Shown here: positions 32,701-45,282 of the stretch, piece after piece
How the letters are laid out: each line of letters starts with the position of its first letter
How positions within the stretch are numbered: the first letter of the stretch is position 1
DNA from: Prinsepia uniflora
Lineage: Eukaryota; Streptophyta; Magnoliopsida; Rosales; Rosaceae
Assembly (NCBI GenBank): GCA_032719365.1
Contig: CM064875.1
Span: 36,974,693 to 37,038,692, forward strand
Direction: 5' to 3'
Length of the DNA stretch: 64,000 nucleotides
The notes under the pieces: model-generated
What the model was told of the DNA's origin: nothing
Seen by the model: the letters and a program-made list of their open reading frames with translations, nothing else
The model's database searches: none
Position numbers and translations under genes: made by a program

Positions 32701-32877
32701 ATACACTCCACACTCTTTGGTATGTTTCCCTTTGTATGGGCTTACCACCTCTGGAGATAGGGTGGCGATACCTTTCGGCTCCCATTTCCCTTGCTTGGAG
32801 AGCTCCTGAACCTGTTCGTTCAGAGCCTTCATCTGAGCGTAGATGGGAGCTAGGGCATCCTTGGTGAATTTCATCAA
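29721..32877 (-). pseudogene. Degenerate gag-protease of element D
   Basis: Minus-strand reading with many stops and shifts. From the 5' side: an N-terminal segment with MKALNEQVQELSKQGKWEP (32692-32877); gag core SLAGATFSWYTSLAEASIH (about 32070-32150) and later ENEITKSFIARFKWL and QMVSIAQRGLRFSLRKQFDD (about 31850-31990); an aspartic-protease-like MIDEGASINVMPSRILEKLG (about 30120-30190); then CYNVLLGWDWIHKSMCVASTL (29860-29970), the post-protease block usual in plant Gypsy elements. The protease active-site stretch reads DEGAS rather than the usual D-[ST/G]-GA, another sign of decay. The gag layout suits the Tat group. No reverse transcriptase follows. Confidence 0.72.
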
Positions 32878-33079
32878 TTCTTCTTTCGTTGTTTCCTAAC
32901 TAGTGATATCCTCGAGATTTTCATCACGCAGAGTTTCCATATTGGCCTTAATTAGTGGTGGCCTAGGAATTTCTTGTTGTGGCCTAGGAATTTCTTGTTG
33001 TGGCGTCGACCTCACAAATCTCCCTTTAGTATCACCTCTTCGTTCCATATATCGAAACTTGGATATGCACTGCAAAAGA

Positions 33080-33097
33080 GTCCCACTGGGCGTGCCA
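33080..33097 (-). promoter_or_regulatory. Primer binding site of element D
   Basis: The minus strand reads TGGCACGCCCAGTGGGAC next to the LTR end. This is the style of primer site I know from plant Gypsy elements of the Tat group. Confidence 0.65.
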
Positions 33098-33102
33098 AAT
33101 TA

Positions 33103-34003
33103 TGTTCGTGGAACAAATATTATCGTAGCGGAATCCGAGGTAGCTGTTTAGTGACTCGCTTTCGAAGGATTGGATACGCATGTGTTTGGGTGTGGGGGAT
33201 CTCTTTGCTATAGTTTGCTATAGTGAAACTTGAAAAAACTGAATATAGAGAGGGAAAAGGGGAGTACAAACACCAAGAAAGTAAAAATGTTTGAATATTA
33301 TAGTGATGAATGGAATTACAAGCGCATGAAGTAAACTATCTCTAGACTAGGCATATGTTGGCGATCTTGGTCGAGAAACCATCAACTGGACAATTGTTGG
33401 AAATACCAAAGTGTTACCAGAGAAGTAAAAAGACGTGATAACGCTGGGGAGTAGGATTGTCAGGGTCTCAAAGGCTAGTTTGAGGCAATAGAAATGAAGG
33501 GAAGGTGTTAGGTGGCCATCAAAATAAGCTACAGAAGCAAGTCTATACGAAGTTTGGTGGTCGAGAAGTCTATAGAAACGAACTTAGGATGTAAGTCGGA
33601 TTTGAAGGAAAGTTTGGTGTTCTTGGAGTATTGAGTAAGGATGAGAAGAGAACTGAATCTTTATCCTATATCGAAGAGACAAGTTTTTCTAAGAAAGCGA
33701 GCTTTTAGGTAACAAAGAAACTTTTGAGGGTTTGCATTTGTTGAAATTCATTGAGTTTGATCAATTTTTTTTTTTTTTTGGGTTGTTCGTTGTCTCTTAG
33801 AGACAAAGCCTTCTTCTTCTTTTATAGGCAACATGGGATTTATGATGATCAACACGTGCATCCACGTGTATATCTCCTTCGCGATGACTAAGTCGTCTCT
33901 TTTCTTTGCCTTCTAATGGTTTCAGCAATATGTCAGTGTGATTCCCGTAAATCATGTTGGCGCTTTCACATGATTGAACTTGTGGATACTAGCTCAGCTT
34001 GAG
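33103..34003 (-). repeat. Right (5') LTR of element D, truncated
   Basis: Begins TGTTCGTGG and aligns with 18533-19458 plus 27253 onward. It stops at 34003, where TGACAGGACCCG of the next family starts, before the equivalent of 27700. Confidence 0.78.
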
Positions 34004-34106
34004 TGACAGGACCCGTTCTAATTTTTCCTCAAAACCCAGACCGGTCCTGCTCCCATCTGACCATTCTCATCAGACAAGTGATGTTTCAAATTGCATTACT
34101 CGTATT
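34004..34106 (-). repeat. LTR end of family F, left piece
   Basis: TGACAGGACCCGTTC is the inverted 3' end of a Tekay-like LTR; the pair CATCTGACC/ATCAGAC matches the hairpin area of other LTR ends. It is cut by the element at 34107 and continues at 41025. Confidence 0.65.
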
Positions 34107-36090
34107 TGACAACGCCCAAACTATGCATCAAATTAAACACGTAATTTGAGTGTTATGCAATTTAAACCTTTTTTGTGTAGATGTAGTATTGGTAAATATG
34201 GATCGTTCTTAACTGGGAAAATTAGGGAACATTAATAATATGTTAGTGAGAAGAATAATGAATAAAAGAATAATTAATAAATTAATGAATTAAAGAATAA
34301 AATAATCAAAGAATTAATTAATCAAAGAATTAATTAATTAAAGAATAAAGGGATAAAAGAATAAAGAATAAAGAATTAAAGAATAAAGAATAAAATAAAA
34401 GTATAAAAGAATAAAGAATTAAAAGAATAAAATAATAAAAGAATAAAGAATAAAGAATTAAAAAGGGGGGTTTTGAAAAGATTTGTAATCTAAACTAAAG
34501 AAAACACTAACTAAGAATTAAAATTAAAATACTCATGCTAATTAGAACTTACAAACCATAGAGTAGTTTCATAGAAAAAACTCACACTTTTACGTAAGTA
34601 ATTTCGGATTAACAATCACATTAATTAAACTACTCCTAAAAATAGACTTCCTTCAAGTACAAATTTTACCAACACTCTAACATTTTTCTCATAATAAACC
34701 AATCATGAAATCCTACATTCATCATCTCAAATACTTACATATATCTTTCAATATTATAAATGCATCAACCATTAATGTGCATCAAACATCAATATGCTTC
34801 AAACATTTACAACATGATTCACCTTAAGTTTATAATTAAATGCGCTGACAGCGATCAACATTTAATCTCTTCCTCTAAGTGCACCGACAACGGATAAAAC
34901 ACTTAACATCCAATTGAAGTTTAAGCACTAAAACATATGAAGTAAAATAAATTCAAAAAGTAAAACACATGGAGATTGCATTCTTACTTACAAATGTTAG
35001 AAAGAAAATACTAACACATATATTGAATTATAAGTAAAACCAAAACAATAACAAGAATTTAAGTAAAGGGAATAAAATTACACTTTCGGAACCCAAGAAC
35101 AGCTTGTGATTCCGAAAGTGAATGGAAACAATGGAATGTTATTCATAAGGAACACCGACAACGGTTAGAACCTTATGAAGATGGAGGATAAAACATAAGA
35201 ATGCGGACTTAAATTCTAGAATTATTTCGGAAATACTTGGCCTAGGTATTTCTTAAGGAAAGCATAAAAATGTGTTTAAGAGATCTCAAAGAAAAATCAC
35301 AAGAACAAAGTAAAGAAGAAATGAAAATAACATAAAAATAACATAAATTAAGAATAAGAATTAAAAGTAAATTAATTAATAAGAAAATCTACAAGAAGTT
35401 AAAATGGTCCCCAAAAATAAAGAACAAAATAAAGAAGAAGAACTAAAAGAAGAAAAGAACTAGAGAGAAAATATAATAACCAAACGAAAAGGGGAAACAA
35501 AATGGGGAAAATGAGGACTAAGGGAGACTAATGGGGACTAATGGGGACTCCCAATACATGAAATGACCTCCCTATTTATAGAGGGAGTGTCACAATTGTT
35601 TAAATAAAAGTACAAAATTAAAATATAATAATTACAATAAATATATTCCAAAGTGAAATGATGAGGTTGGCTGATTTTGGGGAAAATATTGGCTGATTTT
35701 GGGGAAAAATGCTAATTTTGGGGAGAAGATGCTGATTTTGGGGAGAAGATGATTATTTTGGGGATACGATGTTTGAAAAATCAACCAAAATGGTTGAAAA
35801 TAAGGAAATAGGGCTGCTAGTTTTTTGCTTGGGTTTTTGGATTTCAGCAGCTTCCCACCGAATTTCCTTACGATTTTCGGTGGCTTCTCATATTTCGTCC
35901 ATAATTTCTTCGTTATAATTCCGATCGGGACGATTCTTTCACCAAAATGCTCCAAATTCCAAGTTTTATTTATTTATACAAAATATCACAAAATAAATTA
36001 ATTTGTCTAATTGTTTATTATTTTAATATTAAAATTCAAGTATAAAGAGTATAAAATAATATAAAATAATGCTTATTTAACGACCTATCA
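34107..36090 (-). repeat. 3' LTR of element E
   Basis: AT-rich. Contains a 'gaataaa' low-complexity tract (34250-34470) and a short array of 'ctgattttggggaaaa' units at about 35662-35762 (about five copies). Confidence 0.9.
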
Positions 36091-38990
36091 AATACCCCAA
36101 CACTTAAACTTTTTTAGTCCCTAGTAAATACTAAAATTAAACTACAAAATCCAAAACAAGAAAACCCTTAACCATTTGTCTCAAATTTCATTGTTATAAT
36201 CATGTCATAAAAGATTTTCACTTAAAACATTTAAGCATATGGAATTCGAGAGTTAATACATGGTAAAAAAATGTTTCAACAAGTAAGATAATGAGTAAAT
36301 ATAGTGAAATGGATCTCTACATGAATAAGACAAGTATGAATCAACTCACAAGGATATGCACTCATAAATTCACTCAATTTGTGAGGGTTTGTGTTTGCAC
36401 TGGATATGCACTCATAAATTCACTCAATTTGTGAGGGTTTGTGTTTGCACTCAAAGTATGTGAGACATACTCACATAATCGATATAAAGTACTTTTGTAA
36501 AATTTCAAACAAACACCTCGAGATAAAAATTCAACATACTTGTACAAATGAACCAAAACCATAAGCTTACTCAAGTGATTAACTCAACTAATCAAAATTT
36601 ACCATCTTAAGGATCATAAGGTCTTTATAAAGGTTGTAATGGGGCTAAGTTTAGAGGTAAGGAAAATATAGGACAAGTGGTGCTCAGTTCGTTCCAAGAT
36701 TCAATAGACTCCCAAAACGTATCATAACTTCCCAACCTTAGTGCAATGATATCAGTGATCCATCCTTCGAACATAGGCCTAAATCCATCATGTTGGGCCT
36801 CACAATCATTCTTTGTGTCGGATTTACAAATGTAAGTGACTTAACTCAAATATTACATAACCAAACCTTATTATCTTGATAGAGACTCAACTTTTTTGTT
36901 TTTTTTTTTTGGTGTTTTTTTTTTGGTTGTTTTTTATATCAAGGTAATAACATGTGTCAACAATACAACCAAGCTTGAGTAGGTAAATCCAAATAATTCA
37001 CATAAAAATATTTTAAACATCATCATTTTCTCCTTGCACAATCTTTATATCTTCAACCGAGTCTTTGGAACAAGGGTAAAGGATGTCTGTACTAAGCTCA
37101 AGTGTTTAGATAGTCATGGTGATAAAAGAAAGGCTTAATGTAGGCTCAAAAGGGGTTAAAACTAAGGGGGGTCGTGACTTATGCGCTCATGATAAGGAAG
37201 ATGGATGTTTGAATTTATGGTGTTAACCCTAGTGCCTTAATCATTTCCAAAATCAGAGAGTTTATTGACTTAAAAAAGCTTTGAAAATCACATAGAATAA
37301 GTTCTAGTACTCTAGAGTTCATTAAAAGCTATGGCAAGTAGTTATGAGGCATATGTATATCAATTTAAACCAAAAACTTATGAATCACTCATCAAAGGCG
37401 TATATAAAGTTCTAAAGCTCACATAAGGTTCATATGATTCATACTTATCTTATCATGCTTGTTTATGTACCAGTTTACATGCATTATCTTCAAGTTATAA
37501 CACTTAATCACAAAATATTAACAAACAAATTCAAGTTGTAGTGATTATCTTTATGGTCATAACATATTCATTTTCGTTCATTTATGTCATTGACAAGTAA
37601 ATGACAACTTAAGACTTGTAAAAACACTAAGTTAAAACAAAAAGATTCAAGAAAGCAATAAACAATTTTTTTTTTTTATTTTTTTTTTTTTCACACATTT
37701 GTTTTTGAATTTTTTTAAAACAAATTTTTTTTTTTGGACAATTAAAATTGTAAACCATTCCTCTACACTTAAATTCTACATTGTCCTCAATGTAGGAAAA
37801 TACGAAGTAATTAAACATAGAATCAAGTAAGGAAGATGATTTACGAAAATAGTAGGAAAACATTAAATAAACAAAATAAAAGACAGTGAAGGGTAGAAAG
37901 ATAGCAAATCTGTATTGATGACTCCTTCACATCCTAAGAACACATTGGGTTGCCTCCCAACAAGCGCTTAAAGTTTAACGTCCATCCAGCCTAGACAAAA
38001 ATGCAAGTTATTTAGTTAGAAATGCACGTTTATTAAGAATGCAAATTAAATATACAAATTCTAGTTAGAGATGCAATTTGATTTAAATATGCAAGTTAGA
38101 TTAAAGGTACAATGTAATTAAACTAAAGATGTAAGTTAAGTTAAAAATGCAAGTTAAAGATGCAAGTTTAAATTAAAGATGCAATGCAAGTTAGAATGAA
38201 AGATGCAAATTAAAGTGGTCATGACAAGTAATATAAAGAGAAAGACAAATTTAATGAAAAACTAATTTTTTTTTAATTTAGATGAAGAAAAAGACAAACT
38301 TAAATAAATACATGAACACAAAAATAAAATAAAGGTAAACAAGTAATAAACAAATTATGAACTAGTATAAACAAATAAGTATGATATTTATGTACAAATA
38401 TGAACAAGTATAAAAATAAAAATTATGAACAAGTATGAATGTACAATATGAAATCTAAAAGTTATGAACAATTATTGAACAAGTATGAAGGGTAACAAGT
38501 AACATATATACAATATTTATTTACAAGTATGAATTAACACTAACACAAAACTAAGATAAGGTTTTTTTTTTTAATTTCGATTTTTTTTAAAATTTAAAAC
38601 AAATAAATAAATAAATAAGAATAAAATAAAATAATTTCGAATCTTTTTTTTAATTTCGATTATTTTTTTTTTTACAATTTTTTTAAAGTTATCAAGACAT
38701 AACCAAACAAATAAATAAATAAGAATAGAATAAAATAATTGTGAACATAAAGTTAATGGAATAAAATTAATGGAAAAAAAAAAGTAATGAAATAAATTTA
38801 AAGTGTGAACATAAAGTTAATGGAATAAAGTTAAACAAGTATCATGTAATAAAGTGCAAAAATAAAAGTTTAACACATTTACAATATTTAAACATTATTC
38901 ACAAGTATGCATATTTTATATATAAACAATTGAATACATACTAACACATTAAGAATGATCTTTAATTTCCCCGGCAACGGCGCCAAAAAT
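36091..38990 (-). other. Non-coding internal region of element E
   Basis: No protein motif on either strand. Features: a perfect 50-bp tandem duplication (36352-36401 and 36402-36451), poly-T runs (36895-36935, 37664-37735), degenerate 'gatgcaagttaa' repeats (37990-38215) and 'aaataaat' tracts (38590-38720). GGGTTGCCTCCCAACAAGCG (37949-37968) is a stretch I recall from the 3' internal part of many plant retroelements. Confidence 0.75.
38968..38985 (-). promoter_or_regulatory. Primer binding site of element E
   Basis: The minus strand reads TGGCGCCGTTGCCGGGGA, the site typical of Athila-type elements, five bases from the LTR end. Confidence 0.8.
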
Positions 38991-41024
38991 TGACAACGCC
39001 CAAACTACGTATCAAATTAAACATGTAATTTGAGTATTATGCAATTTAAACCCTTTTTGGGTAGATGTAGTATTGGTAAATATGGATCGTTCTTAACTGA
39101 GAAAATTAGCGAACATTAATAATATGTTAGTGAGAAGAATAATGAATAAAAGAATAATTAATGAATTAAAGAATAAAATAATAAAAGAATTAATTAATCA
39201 AATAATTAATTAATTAAAGAATAAAGGGATAAAAGAATAAAGAATAAAGAATAACGAATTAAAGAATAAAGAATAAAATAAAAGTATAAAAGAATAAAAG
39301 AATAAAGAATTAAAAGAATTAAAGAATAAAAGAATAAAGAATTAAAAAGGGGGGTTTTGAAAAGATTTGTAATCTAAACTAAAGAAAACACTAACTAAGA
39401 ATTTAAATGCAAATGCTCATGCTAATTAGAACTTACAAACCATAGAGTAGTTTCATAGACAAAACTCACACTTTTACGTAAGTAATTTCGAATTAACAAT
39501 CACATTAATTAAATTACTCCTAAAAATAGACTTCCTTCAATTACAAATTTTGTCAACACTCTAACATTTTGCTCATAATAAACCAATCACGAAATCCTAC
39601 CTTCATCATCTCAAATACTTACATATATCTTTCAATATTATAAATGCATCAACCATTAATGTGCGTCAAACATCAATATGCTTCAAACATTTACAACATG
39701 ATTCACCTTAAGTTTATAATTAAATGCGCCGACAGCGATCAACATTTAATCTCTTCAATTCTACTCTAAGTGCACCGACAGCGGATAAAACACTTAACAT
39801 CGAATTGAAGTTTAAGCACTAAAACATATGAAGTAAAAGAAATTCAAAAAGTAAAACACATGGAGATTGCATTCTTACTTACAAATGTTAGAAAGAAAAT
39901 ATCAACACATATATTGAATTATAAGTAAAACCAAAACAATAACAAGAATTTAAGTAAATGGAATAAAGTTACACTTTCGGAACTCAAGAACAGCTTGTGA
40001 TTCCGAAAGTGAATGGAAACAATGGAATGTTATTCATAAGGAACACCGACAACAGTTAGAACCTTATGAAGATGGAGGATAAAACATAAGAATGCGGACT
40101 TAAATTCTAGAATTATTTCGGAAATACTTGGCCTAGGTATTTCTTAAGGAAAGCATAAAAATGTATTTAAGAGATCTCAAAGAAAAATCACAAGAACAAA
40201 GTAAAGAAGAAATGAAAATAACATAAAAATAACATAAATTAAGATTAAGAATTAAAAGAAAACTAATTAATAAGAAAATCTACAAGAAGTTAAAATGGTC
40301 CCCAAAAATAAAGAACAAAATAAAGAAGATGAACTAAAAGAAGAAAAGAACTAGAGAGAAAATATAATAACCTAAACTAAAAGGAGAAACAAAATGGGAA
40401 AAATGAGGACTAAGGGAGACTAATGGGGACTAATGGGGACTCCCAATACATGAAATGACCTCCCTTTTTTATAGAGGGAGTGCCACAATTGTTTTAATAA
40501 AAGTACAAAATTAAAATATAATAATTACAATAAAAATATTCCAAAGTGAAATGATGAGGTTGGCTGATTTTGGGGAAAACATGGGCTGATTTTGGGGAAA
40601 AGATGCTGATTTTGGGGAAAAATACTGATTTTGGGGAAAAGATTCTGATTTTGGGGAAAAAATACTGATTTTGGGGAAAAGATGTTTATTTTGGGGAAAA
40701 AATGTTTGAAAAATCAACCAAAATGGTTGAAAATAAGGAAATAGGGCTGTTGGTTTTTCGCTTGGGCTTTTGGATTTCATCAGCTTCCTACCGAATTTCC
40801 TTGCGATTTTCGGTGGCTTCTCATATTTCGTCCATAATTTCTTCGTTATAATTCCGATCGGGACGATTCATTCACCAAAATGCTCCAAATTACATGCTTT
40901 ATTTATTTCTATAAAAATATCACAAAATAAATTAATTTGTCTAATTGTTTATTATTTTAATATTAAAAGTCAAGTATAAAGAGTATAAAATAATATAAAA
41001 TAATACTTATTTAACGACCTATCA
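38991..41024 (-). repeat. 5' LTR of element E
   Basis: Partner of 34107-36090. Its 'ctgattttggggaaaa' array is longer (about 40563-40700, about seven or eight units), so the minisatellite changed length after insertion. Confidence 0.9.
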
Positions 41025-42311
41025 GCATTCTTGTTAGACTTAACCAACTTAAATCTACCCTTATGGGGGTTATGTTCACGTCGACCCACAAATCTCATCA
41101 AGAGGTATATTTCTATTTGAAATACCCAATCCTTGACTTCCTTAACTATTACATGTTTACGTTTTAGTCACAAAATTAAAGTTCATGACGGGTGTTATTA
41201 AATCATGCCCTGTTAGTCATATACACATATCATACTTATAATCTTATTAGATTTACCAATCACCATACCCAAAAGCTTAACTATAAGACTCAAAATACAC
41301 ATATTGGCCCTATAATCGCGTTATATATTTAAACATAACCATAATTAACTCCTTAACATCATTAGTCTAATTCCATCCATCTACCTTATTATTAACCATT
41401 CATTTTTTTTTTTCCGTAAGTTCATATTGTTTTAATATTTTGCTCATACAATCCTTACTACCAAATTATATAATTCACATATCAACATAGAAAAGTCCAT
41501 TCATAAATATACTTACCAATCTTTTTCTTGTCCAATCCCATTCTTTCAATTGGTAGTCAATTAATCCATACAAAATCACATTTAATGTTCAATCATAACC
41601 AATCCATATATAATCCACCTTAATTTATCCAGTTCAAGTCCTTACTATCAAATGCGATTTTATTCAAATCCCTTGAAATTCCTTAATCAATTTCTTTTAT
41701 AAATAATGTGTGTTGATCTTCTATTCAAATCACAAACTATCCTTATAAACAACTCTTGATATTACCTTATCTTGTCAATCTTAATAATCCAAATACCATA
41801 ATCTAATTCACCATAAATCATGATATGTTTTAATCCTCTAATTTTTTGTAGTAATAACCTAGGCTTAAATATAGGCTTATAACTTCAAATACCCAAAACT
41901 ATACCCAAACAAAGTCCAATGATCTTGAAAAATATACCATTGGATTCATATAAAATAATACTACAACATTCATGTTGAACATTTCCTCGGATTCGGCTGG
42001 ACGCGCCCCCACGCGTCGCCCATATCCTTTGCGCTTTTTGGCCACGCACCACTGCAAGTTACCTTCAAGCTGTAATCGGGTCAACCCGGTTCCACCAACT
42101 CGGATCACAGACTCGCGACCCCAACCTGGCCATATCTTGGTCGTTTTACTTCTGATTTCTTAGTTCTATATATCAATTTGATTTGATTCAATCCCATGAA
42201 TCTCTCTATGACTTTAAAGTGACATAAATCGCATAAGAAAGTAGGGAAGCTTACCATCAAGGTTTCGGCCATGGCGTCCAGCTTAGTTTTGTAGCCTTCC
42301 TGCAATCCAAC
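41025..42311 (-). repeat. Family F sequence, middle piece, start of a tandem duplication
   Basis: No gene. AT-rich to about 41840, then the first part of a unit of about 681 bp (41850-42311, continued at 45283-45501) that recurs at 45502 to about 46180. The segment near 41972-42070 resembles the GC-rich block after TTGAACA in other LTRs here (for example 8030-8075 and 52400-52470), so this is probably LTR sequence. Confidence 0.6.
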
Positions 42312-45277
42312 TGTAACGACCCATCCCGAATTCCAGGATTAGATTAGTGACTAATCACGATTAGTGAGGTTAATCCGTGATTAGTAGGGCGAAATCGGAC
42401 GAACGATGCAAAATGACCGTTTTGCCCTTGGTCGTGGCAAAATGTTGACTTTTCATTCGGGAGGTCAAATGGACTTTGACCGATGACCGTGACATAGTTC
42501 GTGACTTCACGAGCATAGACAGGTGGCACGTTCAATTCCGACGTTCGAGGATGAAGTTATGACGTTTGGAAGTTTAGGGGCATTTTGGTAATTTTGGTTA
42601 AAAAGGGGTAAATGTTGACTTTTTGACCAAGAGGTTCGATAGCCAAGGGCCGAAGACCGTCACATAGATAAGGACGATACGAATCCATAGGTAGGCGACA
42701 CGTCGAATTTGGACGTTCGACGACGAAGTTACAGTTCACGGAAGTTCAAGTGCACTATTGCACGAATTACGAGACTAGTTCACTTTTGGACTCTAGTGGG
42801 CCCAGATATTTAATTCCTGCCCTATGAATGAGTGACAAGTGTCACCCATCCACAGGCCACCCAAATTGATACATGCATCGTCCATTCCATTTTCAAACAC
42901 AAACCTAAAACAAACCCGATCTCATTCTCTGTGCAACCCAAACCCATCCAACCCAAACCTGCACCCATGGACATCTGAGGAACCAGGAGAGTGAGAGAAG
43001 GACTGAGCATGATGGTGGCCGGCCAGGAGGGAGCCACCGTGCACGGCGGAGACCCGAACCCGAGGTATGGCTCGGTTTTGATTTTTGGATCCAAAATCAT
43101 GTTTTTGTTGTTATGGGTCGATTTGGATGATTGTTATAAACTAAATAGGTTGCTAGGGACTTAATATGAAGGTTTTTAATGGGTTTAACGGCTGGGAAGC
43201 TATGGAAGGGAAAATGGAAAATTTTGAACCGTGAGGTCCATTGTGGGTTCACGGGTTATAGGCGGTTTTGAGGGTTTTGGTTGATTGGTTTAGATATGAA
43301 ATGAAGAAATAGGAATTTAGCGATTAAAATGGGACCAAACGGACCGAAAACGAAGAAGGAGAAGCGCTGAACCGGTCACGCCGGTTCAGCACGGTGACAG
43401 GTCCAAGAAAACCAGGAAAAACAGGTTTTCCAAGGTTGATGATGATGAATACTAACTGGCCCTTCTAGGAGCGCGTGAGGGTGCGTGGTTTCGTGTCAAT
43501 CGGACACCGTCGCGATATGTTTCGGGGAATCGGAAGGTTTAGGGTCGGCTTAAAAATAGTTAAAAGTTCGGAAAAATTACGGGGCTTTGATATGAGGTTA
43601 ATTAAGTAGTTAGTAACCTTATATTACAATTTGGACAGGTTTGGGAGTCCCGGTGACGGTGATTGGCTCGGGAGTGCATGCATAAATGTTTATTATATGT
43701 TTTAAATACTTGTTTGTGATGACATGAGGGCATTTTGATGTGTGGTTACGTATAGGAACGTATTTCGAGGTTTCGGCCCTATACGGTGCCTATACGGGTC
43801 TGTATTCTTTTATTGGTCTAAATTAAATGGTTTTGGATTTCTAAAAGGATAAACTCGGGTATGAGACCCATTTGGTTTTTTCTCGGGCATATGACGCTAT
43901 TTACGACCTTCGGGTCTCAATCGTGGTCGTAACGGGTGCTATGTGCACGGCAATCAACGATACGACGCTCGCCTCCGGATTGGGATGTGTTCCTTCCGGA
44001 GAGGTCACGATGCACCATTCATGGTCGGGCAGCCTGGGGAGGCTCTAATTCGGAGTGTGGATAGTTCAGGATATCGATCAGTGATGAGTGCACCATGATC
44101 TAGTGGTGGTCACTTCGGTTGATACGTTCACGGCGACATACTAGGATTGAGGGCGGTCCTGGATGGATGGTTTCACGCATCACTATGATTGGAGCCGTGA
44201 CTGACCCTTAGATATCGGGCAGGATGCCCAGTTGAGTCATATGTTCGGGCACGAGACCCAGTTGTTTTACACTGATGATTTCGGGTCAGGGACCCTAGAT
44301 GGATTTCCAAGTTCATGGCGGTTTATGGGAACCGGCATGAACTCTGGAAAGGTCATTGTGGTTCATGACGGTTTATGGGAACCGGCATGAACCTTTGTCA
44401 GGTCATTCTGGTTCATGATGGTTTATGGGAACCGACATGAACCCTGGTTAATGGATGTTATGGATCATGACGCTTCAGGGGAACCGGGAATAAATGTTTA
44501 TGTTATGTATATATATGTTCATATACCTTCCTTTACTTCTATTATCTCCTCCGGGGAGGGTCGTTGGCCTGGGTGGACCCTGGAGTAGTCACGGAGCACT
44601 GACTGAGTGGGAGTCGCCCCAGTTGGGTTCCTTACTCTCAGGAAGGCTATGATTACTATTACCCCGGGTAGGGTCAGTGGTCTGCGGACATTGATCTTGA
44701 CTTTGAGAAGACTCGGATTGAGACCTGGGTAGCACGCGCGTAGCTTTGGAAACTGTGACAGGATTGGTTGTGTGAATTATATGTATATATGATGTATGCT
44801 ATATGATATGATATATGATGTGTGTTTACACAGGTTTTGGGCAGTGGCCCTTATGGTTGGTTTCTTGTGATTTGGGCTGAGTCCTTTATGGATTTGGGCA
44901 GTGGCCCGTATGGTCGTTTTCATTATGGTTAGTTAAATCTTGGTTTTGGGCTTAGTTCCCATATATGGTTTCTTTGGTTAAACGGTTTTCGAATGCATGC
45001 ATGCTTTTTAGTGAAGGGTACAAATGTCTTCTTATAAACTGTTTTTATAAACTCTTGTTTTGTCCACTCACAACTTTTAATGTTTTGACTGCCCTTCAGG
45101 TTGACATTGGATGTGGACTGTAGCAGAGACCGAGATATCACATACCTCCTCCGGATCCTGGCATACTCTGATAGCCCGGGAGGGCAAAGGTCAGAAATAT
45201 CCCTTGTCTGACACTTCGTGTCAGACGGGAGCAAGGTCATCCCGCGTTAATCCCGGGGGGATTGGGATGGGTCCTGT
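42312..45277 (+). repeat. Solo LTR of family A
   Basis: About 2,966 bp, TGTAACGACCCATCCCG to GGATGGGTCCTGT, with flanking ccaac duplications (42307-42311 and 45278-45282). The final CA is missing. Homologous to 24181-27247. A deletion near 43677 removed the stretch holding the donor-like CTGTGAGTGGAC; the acceptor side (45061-45099) is kept. A 50-bp repeat is present three times (from 44311, 44361 and 44411), and the GTCTGACAC-TTC-GTGTCAGAC hairpin is at 45206-45226. Confidence 0.9.
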
Positions 45278-45282
45278 CCAAC

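Larger units (their letters stand above)
18533..34003 (-). mobile_element. Ty3/Gypsy gag-protease relic (element D), split and nested
   Basis: Minus-strand element. The right LTR begins at 33103, followed inward by a primer site (33080-33097), gag remnants, a protease remnant and the left LTR (18533-19458 plus 27253 to about 27880). The left LTR is split by the element at 19459-27247; the right LTR is cut at 34003 by another element. LTR homology is clear at 19195-19260 against 33305-33365 and at 27290-27330 against 33590-33620. I find no reverse transcriptase or integrase, so this is a gag-protease, non-autonomous element, probably of the Tat group by its gag and primer-site style. Confidence 0.8.
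34107..41024 (-). mobile_element. Non-autonomous LTR element with Athila-type primer site (element E)
   Basis: Left LTR 34107-36090 (1,984 bp) and right LTR 38991-41024 (2,034 bp) are clearly the same sequence, TGACAACGCCC to CGACCTATCA. Flanking pentamers are gtatt (34102-34106) and gcatt (41025-41029), a target duplication with one mismatch. The primer site is at 38968-38985. The 2.9-kb internal region has no coding frame. Orientation is minus. It inserted into family F. The autonomous partner would be an Athila-type element elsewhere. Confidence 0.9.

Noticed and set aside
35632..35955. Frame with repeated FPKI/SPK residues, also at 40511-40780
   Set aside because: It is the translation of the GATTTTGGGG minisatellite in the LTR of element E, antisense, with no start context or conservation.
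36352..36451. Direct repeats considered as a CRISPR-like array
   Set aside because: Two adjacent identical units without spacers in a plant retrotransposon; a simple tandem duplication.
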